Translations under genes and position numbers: made by a program
Origin: Prorocentrum cordatum
Taxonomy: Eukaryota; Sar; Dinophyceae; Prorocentrales; Prorocentraceae
Assembly: GCA_963575745.1 (NCBI GenBank)
Contig: CAUYUJ010014750.1
Span: forward strand, 186,001 to 250,000
Direction of reading: 5' to 3'
DNA length: 64,000 bases
The notes under the pieces: generated by a model
Database searches by the model: none
Told to the model about the DNA's origin: nothing
The model's input: only the letters and a program-made list of their open reading frames with translations
Part shown: positions 43,646 to 54,689 of the stretch, one piece after another
Position numbering within the stretch: position 1 is the first letter of the stretch
How the letters are laid out: the number at the start of each line of letters is the position of its first letter

Positions 43646-44654
43646 CGGGGGTGTCAGCACACATCGGCCCAGCGAAAGTGCCTTGGATTTTCGTCACATC
43701 GCTCGCTCGCGGAAGCTGGCGGAAATAAAACGAGGCGGAAGACGGCGGAAGGCCGTCAGAAAGTTTGCGGAAGACAGCGGAGGTGAATGACGCCCCATCC
43801 GAACCCCCTCCCCCCGTAGAAGCCTATCAATACAATCGTCTGCCGCGGGCCGGGCGGGACCCCGCCTAACTTAGTTATTCCCCGTGAGCATTATAATTTT
43901 AATTCAGCCAGGCTAAGATCCCACCCGTATGAAAATAGGGTATACAAATATCCCGGGTCGTTCAAATATCCCGCCATGCTAGGACCGGCTCGAAGCAAGT
44001 TTGGGGCCCGAAAATGTAGCATTATTGGCGTGTCAGGGTCGTTACAAAGTCAGATTGAGATAATATCTCGGTCATGCTTGGATCGCGCAGCCGTCGCGCG
44101 TCCATTCTACGGCCGCCTTGGGCGCGCGGGGATCCATCTTGTTGCCATCGGGCCATCTCGGCGTCACTCGTGGCTCCATTGTTTGGTCGTCTCTGGGTCG
44201 GCTTGCGACGGTCCACAATCCATGGCGGGATCGCGCTGGAGTGGCGAAGTCCCAGGGTCGGCTGGACGTCATCGCCTTTGGCCTCAGGCCCTCCTGGAAC
44301 AACTTTGCAGCCATAGGGTGACATCTTGGGATCGCGCGCGCGAGCGCTCAGCACGCGGGCGCGACAACTCATCTCGCCGCTGGGCGTACGCACATATACT
44401 TCTTGTTGCGAGTTTCCAAGGAAACTTTTGTTGGAGCCAAGTATTGTTTGCTGTGCGCAGGGTTACCATCATGCACAAAGCACTTCGCGGCTAAATCTGA
44501 ATCGTGCGCGGCCACCCCACGATCGCTGCCAAGGCTGGCTTTTGGCAGGAACGGCCGGGGTGGTGGCGCACGGCTTGCTGTGCGCAGGCCCACCAGGCAC
44601 AATGATGGGCATTGCTATTCGACAGAAGCGGGGGCCGACATGTTTCCCGATGTA
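43646..44654. other. Unassigned region
   Basis: Open frames up to 172 residues (43976-44494, plus) have no domain or codon bias. GATCCATCTTGTTGCCATCG-type sequence suggests old repeat. No gene called. Confidence 0.4.
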
Positions 44655-44735
44655 TGCTGTCACGTGCGCGGGCGCACCGGACGCACTCTGCACGTGCCCC
44701 GAACGTGGCGCACCTGGCACGGCTGGGAGTGGGCG
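44655..44735 (+). repeat. Dispersed repeat shared with 40.27 kb
   Basis: CTGTCACGTGCGCGGGCGCA ... CACGTGCCCCGAACGTGGCG CACCTGGCACGG matches the start of the 40265-40495 block. It cuts into the 3' end of the gag-like frame. Confidence 0.65.
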
Positions 44736-44749
44736 TCCAACCATCTGTC

Positions 44750-45135
44750 CAAGGAATCACCCTGCTTGTCCTGATCATGTGCCTCGAGCGCCCCGTCAGA
44801 TCTTGCATTAGATGCGCTGCTCCGAGTATCTCGGCCTCTCGGAGGATCCTTCCGTGGTCACCTCGCTCCTCGTCAAATATATGTGCTGCGTCTCCTTTGT
44901 ACTTCTGACCATCACGAGTGATTTCCAAACTCATCGCGATGTTTGATGATATGTCCAACAATATTGATGCCATGCTCGGTCCAGCTTCTGTTTCATCCAG
45001 CGGTGTCAAACGCCACCAGAGATGGAGTCTCTGCATACACGTTTTGAACGGGCACGTGTCATCGCAAGGTTCCCATCCTGGCGGCACGTATTTGGTGAAC
45101 TCCTGCAAGCTCTGCGGTGTCTTGTACTCAGTCAT
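44750..45135 (-). pseudogene. Gag-like fragment of a copia-type retroelement
   Basis: From the ATG at 45135: MTEYKTPQSLQEFTKYVPPG, WEPCDDTCPFKTCMQRLHLW, WRLTPLDETEAGPSMASILL, DISSNIAMSLEITRDGQKYK, GDAAHIFDEERG. The pattern PPGW...PFxxYxxxLxxWxxLTxLxxxxxGPxxAxxL...A..I.. RDG...GD is the amino-terminal gag domain seen in many dinoflagellate copia-type polyproteins. The reading frame runs on into the dispersed repeat and stops at 44491 without zinc knuckle, protease, integrase or RT. So it is a 5' fragment of an element whose remainder is missing. It is on the same strand as the copia end at 62.7-64 kb but there is no evidence they were one copy. Confidence 0.55.
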
Positions 45136-46440
45136 GTTGTAGATCGCCGAATAATTCAAGATATGCACGAAAACCACAACTGTTCGGATACCATTAAGCT
45201 GCCGGGCTTGGCGGAGAGAGGGGTCTCCCAGGAAACCTCGAGAGCAAAGCCGTTCAGGTTCTGGAAAGGGTCGGTGATCACCTCAGTGTCGGAGGTGCTG
45301 ATGTCAATTCTGTCGAAGGCGTCGGCGGAGCGCTGCACTGGCAGCGCGAGGCCGAGGATCGCGCTCCTCGGAAATCGGTGATGTTTTGACCCGGGTCAAT
45401 CCAGACCCAGTCCAGAACAACAAACCTTGCAGAATCCTGCAAGATACTGCGCCCAAGCCCGGGTCAAAGCGAAGGATCCTGCTAAATCCTGCCTGCAGGA
45501 TCCCGCACCGGTCAATGCGACCCTGGCCCTGCAAAATCCTGGAAGATCGGGCGCTCTGGCTGACCCCCGTTTGCATTAACTCCCGTCTCTTGAGCCCCGA
45601 GGAGATCAGCGCCTGGCGGCGCCGGGAACGCGCAGGGGGCCGCGCGCGTGGTATGGAGCCGTAGCTCCGCTACCAGACTGGATTATTTAGTGCGCGAGTC
45701 CCTGAGCCCTAATATGATTACGTCGGATATGTCATTGTTGCTCTGCTGCTTTGTACATCTCACTACCTCTGAATTGAAACTGCACTTGATCTTCGCCAAG
45801 GCCCCCGATATGGAACAGAAATTTAACTAGAGGACCTCCTATAAGCCCCACGGTGTCCCAAAGAGACTCCGAGAACCTCTCACATCAACGCTTCAGCTCG
45901 CCTCGCAAACTGTTTATGAATGGGCTGGTGGGGGGACGCGAGGCGTCAGAAATTACTTTACTTAGGGCGCACGACCGCACACCGCATACAAATATTACAA
46001 GCGAAAGACATGGACACCATGCTGGGAAAAGCGACACGAACAGAGCTTGAAGTGGTGCGCGCAACGGGAACCTCACTATTCAGATATCCAAACTTTGCTC
46101 TTCGTGCCAAGACGCCTTGCATTTCGCGTCGTCGTCTTCACCCGTCCTCCTCCGCCAGAGCTTGGGGCCATCCATCCTTCTTCAATAGCGTACGAAGTGC
46201 ACACAGATGCACGGGGAATTCCGGGGAATACTCGGGGAAGTGCCTAAGGAGCATCGAGCCCCTTCTGAAACCAAGGAGGACCTTCCGTCCAAAAGTTTTG
46301 ACTGCTGCGTAGTGTGACTTACAAACATGCACACGTACTCTGCTGGCGTGGGCCCCCCAGCGACAGGGGCGCCTCCGCCATCCGTCGGATGGTGTGAGAG
46401 TCCAGGCTGTTCGACTGGGGTCAGGTCGGGGGCTGAACTT
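45136..46440. other. Unassigned region
   Basis: Contains a CAGGATCCTGC/AATCCTGC cluster (45425-45550), GTAGCTCCGCTAC at 45661-45673 (also at 27644-27656) and GGGCTGGTGGGGGGACGCGA at 45919. The minus frame just upstream of the gag fragment (45338-45156) has no known motif. Confidence 0.4.
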
Positions 46441-46655
46441 TCGAACGTTTCTAACCACCTCTCTTCTCCCAACTCTTTTCTCCCACCCCTCCCTCCTCCC
46501 GCCATCCCGCCGCGTCCAAACCCCCTATTCTGCCCCATCCCGCGTTCCACCTCCCTTCTACCTTATCTCCCCCACGTCCCGTGCCTCCTTCCTCCTTCCT
46601 CAACTGTCCCGCCTCCTCCTCCTCCTCCTCCTCCTCCTCCTCCCGCTATAGCTCC
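46441..46655 (+). repeat. Pyrimidine-rich tract with (CTC)n
   Basis: C/T-rich DNA ending in CCTCCTCCTCCTCCTCCTCC at 46611-46645. Confidence 0.8.
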
Positions 46656-46934
46656 TCTGCGGTTTCCCGTGCGAGGCGGGATGCGAAGCAATCGAGCCCG
46701 ACGTCCCAAACTCTCCGCGCGGGACGAATCAAGCCCCATGCAGGGGCGCAGCGAAACCCGACCTAACCATGCGGGCAACTCAGAGGTGGTTGTTCCCTCG
46801 CCACAGAAGACATGTGCCCATACTCGCTTTCTGGGCACGTTCCAATCCGTTATAACGGTGGAAGCCAAACCAGATGTTCAGAAGCGTAGCAGAAAGGCAG
46901 CGCGCTGTTGGCAAACGGGGGCAATAGAGGACGA

Positions 46935-47345
46935 ATGCTGATCTCCTTCTCCACCTCCTACCCTACTCATTATACCAAGCTTTCTACTCCGTACTCGTTC
47001 TCCGTCTCGTGCGATGTTCGACTCTCTACCCTGCTCCCTCCTCCTTCTCCTCTGCCTCCTCCTCCTTGTCCTCTTCATGTGCTATCTACCCTCTACTCTC
47101 TACTCTCTAGCCTCTTCTCTTCACTCGAATATAAGCTCTCAGTTCGTTTCTACATAATACATGCTATATATATGTTGGTATCTGCGCTCTGCTCCATGCT
47201 CTTCAATCGTACTAGATCATCTCTATGCTCCCCTACTCTGTCCGCGTTCTCTCTCTCGCTCTCCCTCTCTTTCGCTGTTTCTCTTTGTCATGTTTCTTGT
47301 TTCTTTTGTTGTTTCTCTCTCTATCTCTCGCATTGCCTATGATTT
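46935..47345 (+). repeat. Pyrimidine-rich tract
   Basis: About 400 bases dominated by CTCTACTCTCTA, TCTCCCTCTC and CTCCTCC runs with little A or G, the longest such tract in the window. The Leu/Ser-rich plus frames are artefacts. 47345-47850 is unassigned. Confidence 0.75.
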
Positions 47346-47852
47346 CCCTCGCAACGTTCTGATACATGTCAGATTTCATCACCCATAACCAAGCCCCATG
47401 TGGGAGCCAAAGAATCCAATCACCTGTCGACAGGGACGGGGCGGTGGCTGAAACGTGGGAACAAGGGAATCTGGCGGCTAGCCGATTTCAGCCGAGCGCT
47501 TTTGCCGCATCTCTATAACTGGAAGTCTCGGGAACCACGGGAACCCTTCAGTCTACAGAGATAGGCTCTTACTTCGGCCAGATTAGTCCATATCCGACGG
47601 AGCCCCTTCAAGGCAATCACTAATTAGGAAACGCCAACACCGCGGCAATGTGTTGAACCCGCCTGTGGTGGCCGAGAGCTCGGCCTGCCCCCCGAAGAAA
47701 ACCAAAGAAAGAACACGTGCAATTGAATTTTCCACACCTAAACAACACATGCTGTGAGGGGTTTTAGTTGCTGGGGAAGAACCAATGAACCAACTTCTAA
47801 AACACATGATGCGAAACATATGCCGCCAAAATCCCTTGACGCTCCGCGCCTA

Positions 47853-48195
47853 GGTTCTAAAATGAGAATGAGATGCCGCGCTGTGCCGTGCTGTGCCCGC
47901 GTGGCATGCCGCATCTGGGTTCCAACATACAGCATAAGTGCCGTGCCGTGCCGTGCCCGCGTGCCGTACCGTGCCAACGCGCGGCGCCCTGCCGAAGTTC
48001 TAGAATGCGGATCGGGGGAGCGTGCCGTGATGTTTCGTGCCGTTCCCGCGTGTCGCGCTGAGGTTCTAAACTGCGGAACATGTGCCGTGCCGTGCCGAAC
48101 CCGCCAAGCGTACTGCGCCGTGTTTGAGTTCTGGGATGACATAAATGTGCCCGTGCCGTGCCGTGCCCGTGTGCCATGCCGTGCCGCGCTCGGTT
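47853..48195 (+). repeat. ~65-78 bp tandem repeat with CCGTG core, 5 copies
   Basis: Units start with GTTCTAAAATG-like sequence at about 47853, 47918, 47996, 48063 and 48127 and each contains GTGCCGTGCCGTGCCCGCGT. Fits a compound repeat in which the CCGTG run sits inside a larger unit. Confidence 0.8.
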
Positions 48196-48999
48196 CCTTG
48201 CGGCACTGGCCACCCACGCCAAGCATGCACCGTTGGATGTTGACTCACCATGTGTGTCCTCATGAATCTCTACTGTCCAAGGTTTATCTGCATGGTGCAA
48301 CGGCAACAAAGGCGAACATGACAACGCTGGGCTCTTGCGGGGCGCCCTCCGATCCCGCTCGAGGGGGGTGAAGAAGAAAAAGAAGATGAGGAGCCAATTG
48401 TGTCGAGCGAAGGGTGCACATGCTTCCATCCAACACAAGCATCATTATGACTCAATTCGATCCTGAGCCTAGCCATCTTCTGCGCTCATGTCCTCGCCAC
48501 GACTGGGCCCCATAGCCGGCACTGCAAGCGTCTTCCGGTCAAGCGTCCTTCTAAGCACGCATTCCATCCTGACAAACAGACTGACAGACACACTCGGAAC
48601 ATCCGAGGACGGCCCACTCGTGGGCGGCAAAACGGGCATTCAGGCCCATGTCAACCAGCACCACCTTCTACACATTGTCGCCGTTGTATTGTGTACTGAA
48701 GTTTCCCAGGGGCTCCCCCTGCAGGCCTGAAGGTCTATGAAGACTCGTTGAAGGCCCTGGGGACCCCTCCGCAATTTGGCAGCGCGCGCAAGGGTGTAGT
48801 GCTAGGGGGGGCGGACTTCTAGGAATGCCAGAGAGTTTCTGCAAAAGTGGCGTCCTTCATACTTATTATCCCTGCCTGCTTCCGAGAAACCTGTTTAGAA
48901 GCCTCCCAGCCCTCTAAGAACACTGCCTTCCAAGCAGCCCCACCGCCTTATCAGAAGGCGCACTCCCTCATGCCAGCGCATTGTGCGCCACGCCACGCA

Positions 49000-49190
49000 G
49001 TATCAACCAGCAAACAAAAACCTCCTGCCCTCCTCTGCCCTCTCCATTCCCAAGGGAAGGCCTCCACGTTCAAGAACTGCAGGGTCTCGTTCGCCTTCAG
49101 CGACTCCGCCAGCAGTTGGCCTTCGACATCGCGGTGGGAAGACTGGGACGGTACCGAATGCGCTGCTTGCCGATCCTAGGCCAGACCAGA
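49000..49190 (-). CDS. Possible leucine-rich-repeat exon fragment
   Basis: A minus frame without ATG reads IGKQRIRYRPSLPHRDVEG, then QLLAESLKANETLQFLNVEA and FPWEWRGQ. LLAESLKANETLQFLNVE follows the leucine spacing of ribonuclease-inhibitor/NLR-type repeats (LAEALKxNxTLxxLNL), which are frequent in protist proteins. Codons are mostly G/C-ending up to NVEAFPW and become irregular after it, suggesting an exon end near 49045. Only one repeat is visible, so the call is tentative; a chance match is possible. 48195-49000 otherwise holds no recognised gene. Confidence 0.25.
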
Positions 49191-50489
49191 AGCCAACATA
49201 TGGGAGGCAACTCTAAATGCAGGGAGGAGGCATGCAAACAATAAGCAGGGGCCCTCTTCCGACAGAAATGAGGCGCACATCGCTACACGTACCTTCAAGT
49301 TTCCCCTTGCATCAATCCTGAGTTGTCGGGATCGGTGCTGCAATTGCGGATCAAGCCATCTGACGCGACCTGCGGTAACAAACAATATCACCAAGTGCAT
49401 CGGATTGCTGCAATGCAGCAAACATCGCGATGGGGAAAGACAAGTCCGGGCTGTATGCGACGACCCAGCGGCCAACCTATCTCCTCTACAAGACGTGACA
49501 CCTTGAGGGGGGTCGCCGTGAGCGGCTTCTTGGAGATACTGGGGGGGGGCCTTACGAGAATTGTTTGGGGTGTTGGAAGGGCGATCGGGGGGAGTGGGGT
49601 CCGCTGCGGTTGCTTGTGTGAACGTGAAACCGCGCAGTTCCTCTGAATTGCATGACCAGCTCTGTTCGCCACGCGAAACCTGGAGGATGGTATGCAAAGG
49701 GTGGTTGAACTGCACAACCGTGTTCGCCCTCGACATTGAAACTATCAGTTCCAAGGTAAGCTGAACCACTTTAAAATAACGTCCCAAGACACTATATAGC
49801 CTGAGATGTACACACCACGTCCGCGACTTCTTGGACGTGGTAGTACGGAGCACTCTGCCGGATACGCTCTAGCCCTCAAGAACACTGGATGTCTCAATGT
49901 TGCTGTTGGAGTTCCTTCCCAGTAGTGACGCTGAAGAACGGGGGGACGTTGTGCAAATATTGGGCAACGAACGTGGTGGTGCCAGAGCAGTTACGCACAC
50001 ATCACATTTGTCAGTTCTATATTTGCCCTCGATAACAGCATGACCAGTTATCATGATCCCAGCGAGGTGCCTGTTGTACGATCATACGATGATAATACAA
50101 AGGCTTGCGCGGGGCGGTATACTCTGCTGGATACGCGGAGAGCACGTGCACGTCTTAACCATGCTGGCATAGCGTGCGCGCCCTCCTGGCCTCGGTCAAG
50201 AGAGTCCATAGAGCATCCCGGAATCCAACGATGGCCCTGGCCGAGCACGGCGGCGGTGCATGCGTACCGTCTGCTGACTGTGGGCGATCGATATGCTGAA
50301 TTCCTGGAGGCTCCCCATCCCAATTCGCGCATTGTCTCTCCTCCCCACCCACACGCCCCTTCTGATATACAACAATTATACAAGGGGCACACAGAGCGGA
50401 GGATGAAATGGACAAAGAGGGGACGGCGAGGGGCAGAGGAGAGGGGATGTGAACATACATCACACGGAGACGAGAATTGGTCTTGAATA
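49191..50489. other. Unassigned, lower-GC unique region
   Basis: Among the least repetitive parts of the window. The 225-residue minus frame (49176-49853) and the 148-residue plus frame (50040-50486) have no recognisable domain or codon bias. Could be intron or intergenic. Confidence 0.4.
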
Positions 50490-50885
50490 TGAACTGAATT
50501 CGTTTACGCAATGTTTTGGTATTGCGCAGACTTGTGTGTATCTGTGTACGCAATGTGTTTGGACCTTTTTCATACAAACAATGTTTGTTCTGCGCAATGG
50601 TTTTGTTACGCAGTGTTCATGCGCAGCTGTCTGTTTTCATGCGCAACGTGTTTCGAGCAGAGACATGTTTACGCAACGTTTCACGCAAGGTTTGTACGCA
50701 CAGCGTTGGTTACGCAAAGATTTTTTGTTTACGCAATGTTTTGTACGCAATGCCTGTTGTTTTACGCAGCGTGTGTTACGCAGTGTTGTTTTATGCAGTG
50801 TGTGGCACGTACGCAGGATTTTTTGTTGTGGCGTAATGTTGTTGTTTTGACGCAGTGCTTGTGCACGCAAAGCTGTTTATTTTTC
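50490..50885 (+). repeat. TTACGCAATGTTTTG minisatellite, plus orientation
   Basis: TTTACGCAATGTTTTGT, TTACGCAGTGTTCATGCGCA and variants every 15-25 bases. The reverse-oriented form (CACTGCGTAAACAAA) occupies 51960-52550 and 61965-62410. Confidence 0.8.
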
Positions 50886-51273
50886 CGTTTCCCCCCTCGG
50901 ACCGACAACAATGCCGATGCCAATCGATGACATCTCGGAGCCAATGCGGAGACATTGAACCGTGGTGTGTGTGTGTGTTCATCCACCTATGGTCCGATCG
51001 AGCATTCATATAATTGGGCACAACACACCAACAGAAAAGGAACTGCAGTACAGTACGAGGCAAATGATAGGAATGGGTCCCAGATTCCTAGCACGCCACA
51101 GAAGGATGAACGAGCAGAGGAAGGGGTGAAGGAGGAGGAAAAGAGAATACTACGCGTAAAGCTACAATGCGCCCGCCCTCAGCGTTGCTGGTGCACCCCA
51201 AGTGGCCTCAACAGCCAAAAGTTAAAGAACCAACGTAGAAAGGGAACGTGCACACTGAAGACTTGAAGCGGCA

Positions 51274-51729
51274 CTATCCAGCAGAGAGCGGGCAGAAGGG
51301 AGCGGAGAGGAATCCCATTGGTGCCCAGCCTGTGAGGATGTCCTTTCGGGCAACACCGATCAAACCGCTGCTGATCATGGAGGTCGCCTGGATGACGTCG
51401 AAATGTTGTGGGCCTACCGTCTCGACGAGGTCCGTGACGAAGGTGGGGGGGAGCCAAATCACTCGCCCCAGCTGGGGCTCTGCCTGCGGCGCCCTTGCCG
51501 CGCGCTGAAGCCCATCTGCGGCCGTGAAGTCGCCCAAGCCCGGCGGGGCGGCCACGGCGGCAGTCGGCGCCGAGTAGTCCACGCCGAGCGCGTCCATCGG
51601 CTGGGTGAGGCCTGAGGCTGTCCCATCCGCAGCCATGCTGTGCGGTTGGTAAGCCGCGCAGAGATCGTCGCCCGGCAAGGCGACGCCGTCGACGCCGCGG
51701 GCAGCGCATATTCGGCAGCGCCCCGCCAT
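51274..51729 (-). CDS. Unknown 151-residue protein or first exon (MAGRCRICAARG...)
   Basis: ATG at 51729, TAG at 51274. Sequence pieces: MAGRCRICAARGVDGVALPG, DDLCAAYQPH, AAVAAPPGLGDFTAADGLQR, LGRVIWLPPTFVTDLVETVG, PQHFDVIQATSMISSGLIGV and ARKDILTGWAPMGFL. Third positions are overwhelmingly G or C, the strongest host-like coding signal outside the retroelements. The start has CxxC plus a later Cys, which could bind a metal but is too little to name. The frame remains open upstream of the ATG to 51870 without coding bias, so the ATG is preferred. It lies between two blocks of the TACGCA minisatellite. No family recognised; it may be a short gene, a first exon, or the start of another retroelement. 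Confidence 0.45.
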   Translation of the reverse strand: MAGRCRICAARGVDGVALPGDDLCAAYQPHSMAADGTASGLTQPMDALGVDYSAPTAAVAAPPGLGDFTAADGLQRAARAPQAEPQLGRVIWLPPTFVTDLVETVGPQHFDVIQATSMISSGLIGVARKDILTGWAPMGFLSAPFCPLSAG

Positions 51730-51864
51730 GGATGGGGACAGGAGGCGGAGAAACGAGAATGGAAGGGATGATTTAAACAAGCGAAACTGTCGCCAATCTA
51801 CTGGCCTGTGAGCACCCAGCGCTTCTTGACGCACTGGTTTAAACGCAAAATCGGACGCAAAGCG

Positions 51865-52550
51865 TTGCACGTAATGATTTTACGCAGTGCGTTGTGTACC
51901 CAACGTTTTTTGGTTGTACACACTGTTTGTTGTTACTACACCGCGTGCAAACAAACGGAATGAACCACTACGTTAAAAACACTTCCTCAAACAGAAAAGA
52001 AGAACTGCTGCGTAAACAAAGCTACGCAAATAAGCACTGCGTAAACAAACACTACGTAAACAACAACTCGCAAACAAAAAACGTTACGAAGAAAACCAGT
52101 TGCGAGATAATGCAAACATGCTTCACAAGAACATGCGACGCACACCACACTCCGCAAGCACATTGCGTACACACTACGTAGGAAACACTGCGTACACATC
52201 ATTGCTTTGTATTCAATCAAACAACCACGCGTAGACATACCTCGCGGGGAAACACGCGACGCTTCTACACTCAGTACGTAAAACAATACTGCTCAAAACC
52301 ACGACGGGAAAAAACAGCTCGGAAAGAGCAAAACACTTCGAAGAAAACAACACATGCGAACCAACACAAAACAGCATTCACTTCACCACACTCAATAAGA
52401 ACACTGCGAAACACACTACGTCAAAGCAAACGCGGCGTAAAACAAACACGGCGTAAATAAACACGGCGTTAAGAAAAACTGCGTAAACAGACCCCGAGGG
52501 CAAACACCGCGCAGAAAACGACGCGCAGAAGACAACATGCAGGAAACACT
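51865..52550 (-). repeat. CACTGCGTAAACAAA minisatellite with orientation switch
   Basis: 51865-51955 still reads TTTACGCAGTGCG (as at 50.5 kb); from about 51965 it reads CTGCGTAAACAAAGCTACGC and continues to 52550 as ACACTGCGTAAACA. The switch point is near 51958. The large retroelement begins at 52559, inside this minisatellite. Confidence 0.75.
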
Positions 52551-52558
52551 GCGCACAC

Positions 52559-52707
52559 ATCGAGCCGCGCGTGCAGGGCCTCGACCCCGCCTGCTGCCGC
52601 CGTCGGTGGGAGCGGCGCGGCGCGAGGCTGCCCCCCGTGGACGGCTGCGACGGGCCCGGGCCCGACGCGCCGCCGCATGGGCGGCCTCGCGCCACGCCTG
52701 CGCGCAG
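52559..52707 (-). repeat. Split direct repeat B2 (149 bp)
   Basis: Begins ATCGAGCCGCGCG and ends GCCTGCGCGCAG; aligned without gaps to 53018-53166 with only a few substitutions (for example GTGGACGGC versus GTGGGCGGC). Confidence 0.9.
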
Positions 52708-52727
52708 CAGACAGGGTGGAGGGTGGG

Positions 52728-53014
52728 AGAAAGAACGCGCGCCAGGGAGGCACCCGCCGCGCGGGCGCGCGCGCGGCGCCTCCTCATAATTGCAAATCAC
52801 CTGCGAAACGCACGCGCCGCGGGGGGCAGCGCCCCCCCCCCGCGGCGACGCAACCCTGGCGCGCGACGGCGCGATGGCCCGCGCCTGCGCAGCGAGGCCG
52901 CGGTCGCGTCGCACTGCCGCGCGCGCGACCTACGCGCAACCGTGGCCGATTTGTGCCCGCCCACAACGGTGGACGTCTGCGTCTTCGAGCGCACCTGCCG
53001 CTGTGGGCCTGCCA
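52728..53014 (-). repeat. Split direct repeat A2 (~287 bp)
   Basis: Starts AGAAAGAACGCGCGCCAGGG and ends CTGCCGCTGTGGGCCTGCCAC-like; matches 61661-61958 throughout (landmarks GGAGGCACCCGCCGCGC, GCAAATCACCTGCGAA, GACCTACGCGCAACCGTGGC, TGCGTCTTCGAGCGC) with small indels in the CG and C runs. Confidence 0.92.
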
Positions 53015-53017
53015 CAA

Positions 53018-53166
53018 ATCGAGCCGCGCGCGCAGGGCCTCGACCCCGCCTGCTGCCGCCGTCGGTGGGAGCGGCGCGGCGCGAGGCTGCCCCCCGTGGG
53101 CGGCTGCGACGGGCCCAGGCCCGACGCGCCGCCGCATGGGCGGCCTCGCGCCACGCCTGCGCGCAG
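53018..53166 (-). repeat. Split direct repeat B1 (149 bp)
   Basis: Internal copy of B2, lying between A2 and the 3' end of the recombinase frame. Same length as 52559-52707. Confidence 0.9.
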
Positions 53167-53335
53167 ACCCAATGCCACACGGCACGCAGGCGACACGGGC
53201 CGGCAACGCGCGCACACACCCGCTGCCGATCGCGCGGGGGCAGAGCACGGGCGCCGTCGCGCGCGCGCGCCCACGCGCAAGGAGCGGAACGTGGCGGCGC
53301 TGGCCACCGGCGCCTAACTGGCATCCTCGTCCGAA

Positions 53336-54245
53336 TCAGACTCCAGCATGTGCGCCTGGCGCGTACAATGCGACGCGGCGCGGGCGGAGGGCGCGTGGCC
53401 CCGCCTCCACGACCGCGCCCCTTTCCAGATCGTCACGGTCGAGATGCGCCATGAAGGCGCAGGACCGCCACTCCCCGGCCGCGAGAATCTCGGCAAGCGT
53501 CGCGCCTGCCTCCTGCAGGTCCTTGGCGTGGCCCCTGCGGAGGTCATGCAACCGAAACAGGTCTGCCCCCTGGACACCGAGGGCAGCGAGCATCTCGCGC
53601 AGGGTCCGCAGCGCAGCAGCCGCCGAGATGCCCCCGAAGAGCCCGCGGCCCAGGCCGCATCGCGCCACCCAGGGGCCCAGGGTGTCTACGGGGCGCGTGG
53701 CGCGGCACGATGCGCGCCAGCACCTCCGCGCCAGACGACTGCCCTGCGCCCGGCTTTTCCACCGCCGCAGCAGCAGCGTGAGCTCCGCTTCGCCAAGTAC
53801 GAGCGCCGCCTGAAAGGCATGGCGCGTCGCCGGCGTCGGCCACGCGCACGGCCGGCAACGCCTCGCTGGGAACGCTCAACAGAAACGTGTGAGCGAAGAG
53901 GAAAAACATCGAAGCGCGGAACCACACGGGGCGGCGCGCGCCCAACTCGACCGGCGCGGCGACTGCGCACTTTCTGATAAACAAGCGAGGGCGCGGAGTC
54001 CAATCGGCCCGCGCCCGGACGGCGGCGCGCGCGCGCCTGACCTCGGGGCGGTCGAACATGGCGACGCAAACCCCGGACAGGAGGCAACCGACTTTGACGT
54101 AGCTGCAATAATTTGCGCGCGTCTCCCCGCGGCGAAAGAGGGCGCCCCAGGCGTCCAGGTCCGCGCTGGCTGTCGGGAGCTGCATGCACGGGCATTTCAA
54201 CACTCTGACGCAGAGGGCTTCCCAACACTTGAGGCCGCTTCTCAC
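53336..54245 (-). pseudogene. Tyrosine recombinase core, two catalytic residues lost
   Basis: First frame (54180-53870): LPTASADLDAWGALFRRGET, RANYCSYVKVGCLLSGV, FDRPEVRRARAAVR, FAHTFLLSVPSEAL, i.e. the SAM-like domain and catalytic box I. Intact relatives have Arg in LLRVPSE; here it is Ser (AGC, codon 53876-53874). Later frame (53668-53336): GLFGGISAAAALRTLREMLA, FRLHDLRRGHAKDLQEAG (HxxR box intact, His at 53548) and AGEWRSCAFMAHLDRDDLE, where the nucleophile Tyr expected in AFxxYLD is His (CAT, 53446-53444). Between them the signal passes through a third frame (VDTLGPWVARCGLGRG). Such a recombinase would integrate the cDNA circle by strand exchange; this copy cannot. The recombinase is the last frame of the element, 170 bases before repeat B1. 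Confidence 0.8.
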
Positions 54246-54689
54246 GCTTGGGAGCTACCGCGCGCAGTGTTGCAGCATAGCGCGAACGCGTTCTTCCTCC
54301 CGCCAACGGGCCACATCTGCCTGACTGCGGAGGCGCGCAGCGGCCTCGGCGAGCGCTGCCTGGGGCCCGCGCGTCACAGGCCGCGCGATCGGCGCAGCCA
54401 GGCGGTCGAGGACGCTGGAGACGGGCGCCTCGCGAGCCACTGCGCGCAAGGAACAAGCGAGCGCGCGCAGCAAATGACGCGCGCCTGTGGCGGCCCGGGT
54501 GCAACCAGAGCGCCCGGCGCCGCGCGTGCCGCCGGCGACCGGCTGCGGGCGGGCGCGTGCCACAGGCTGCCGCGCCCGCGGGGGCGGGCGCGCCTCCGGG
54601 GCACGCGCAGCGGGGGGGGGGGGCAGCGCGCGCCGAAAACCCGCGCGCTGCCCAGCCTCGGCGCGCAGCAACCTTGGCAGTCCTGAATA

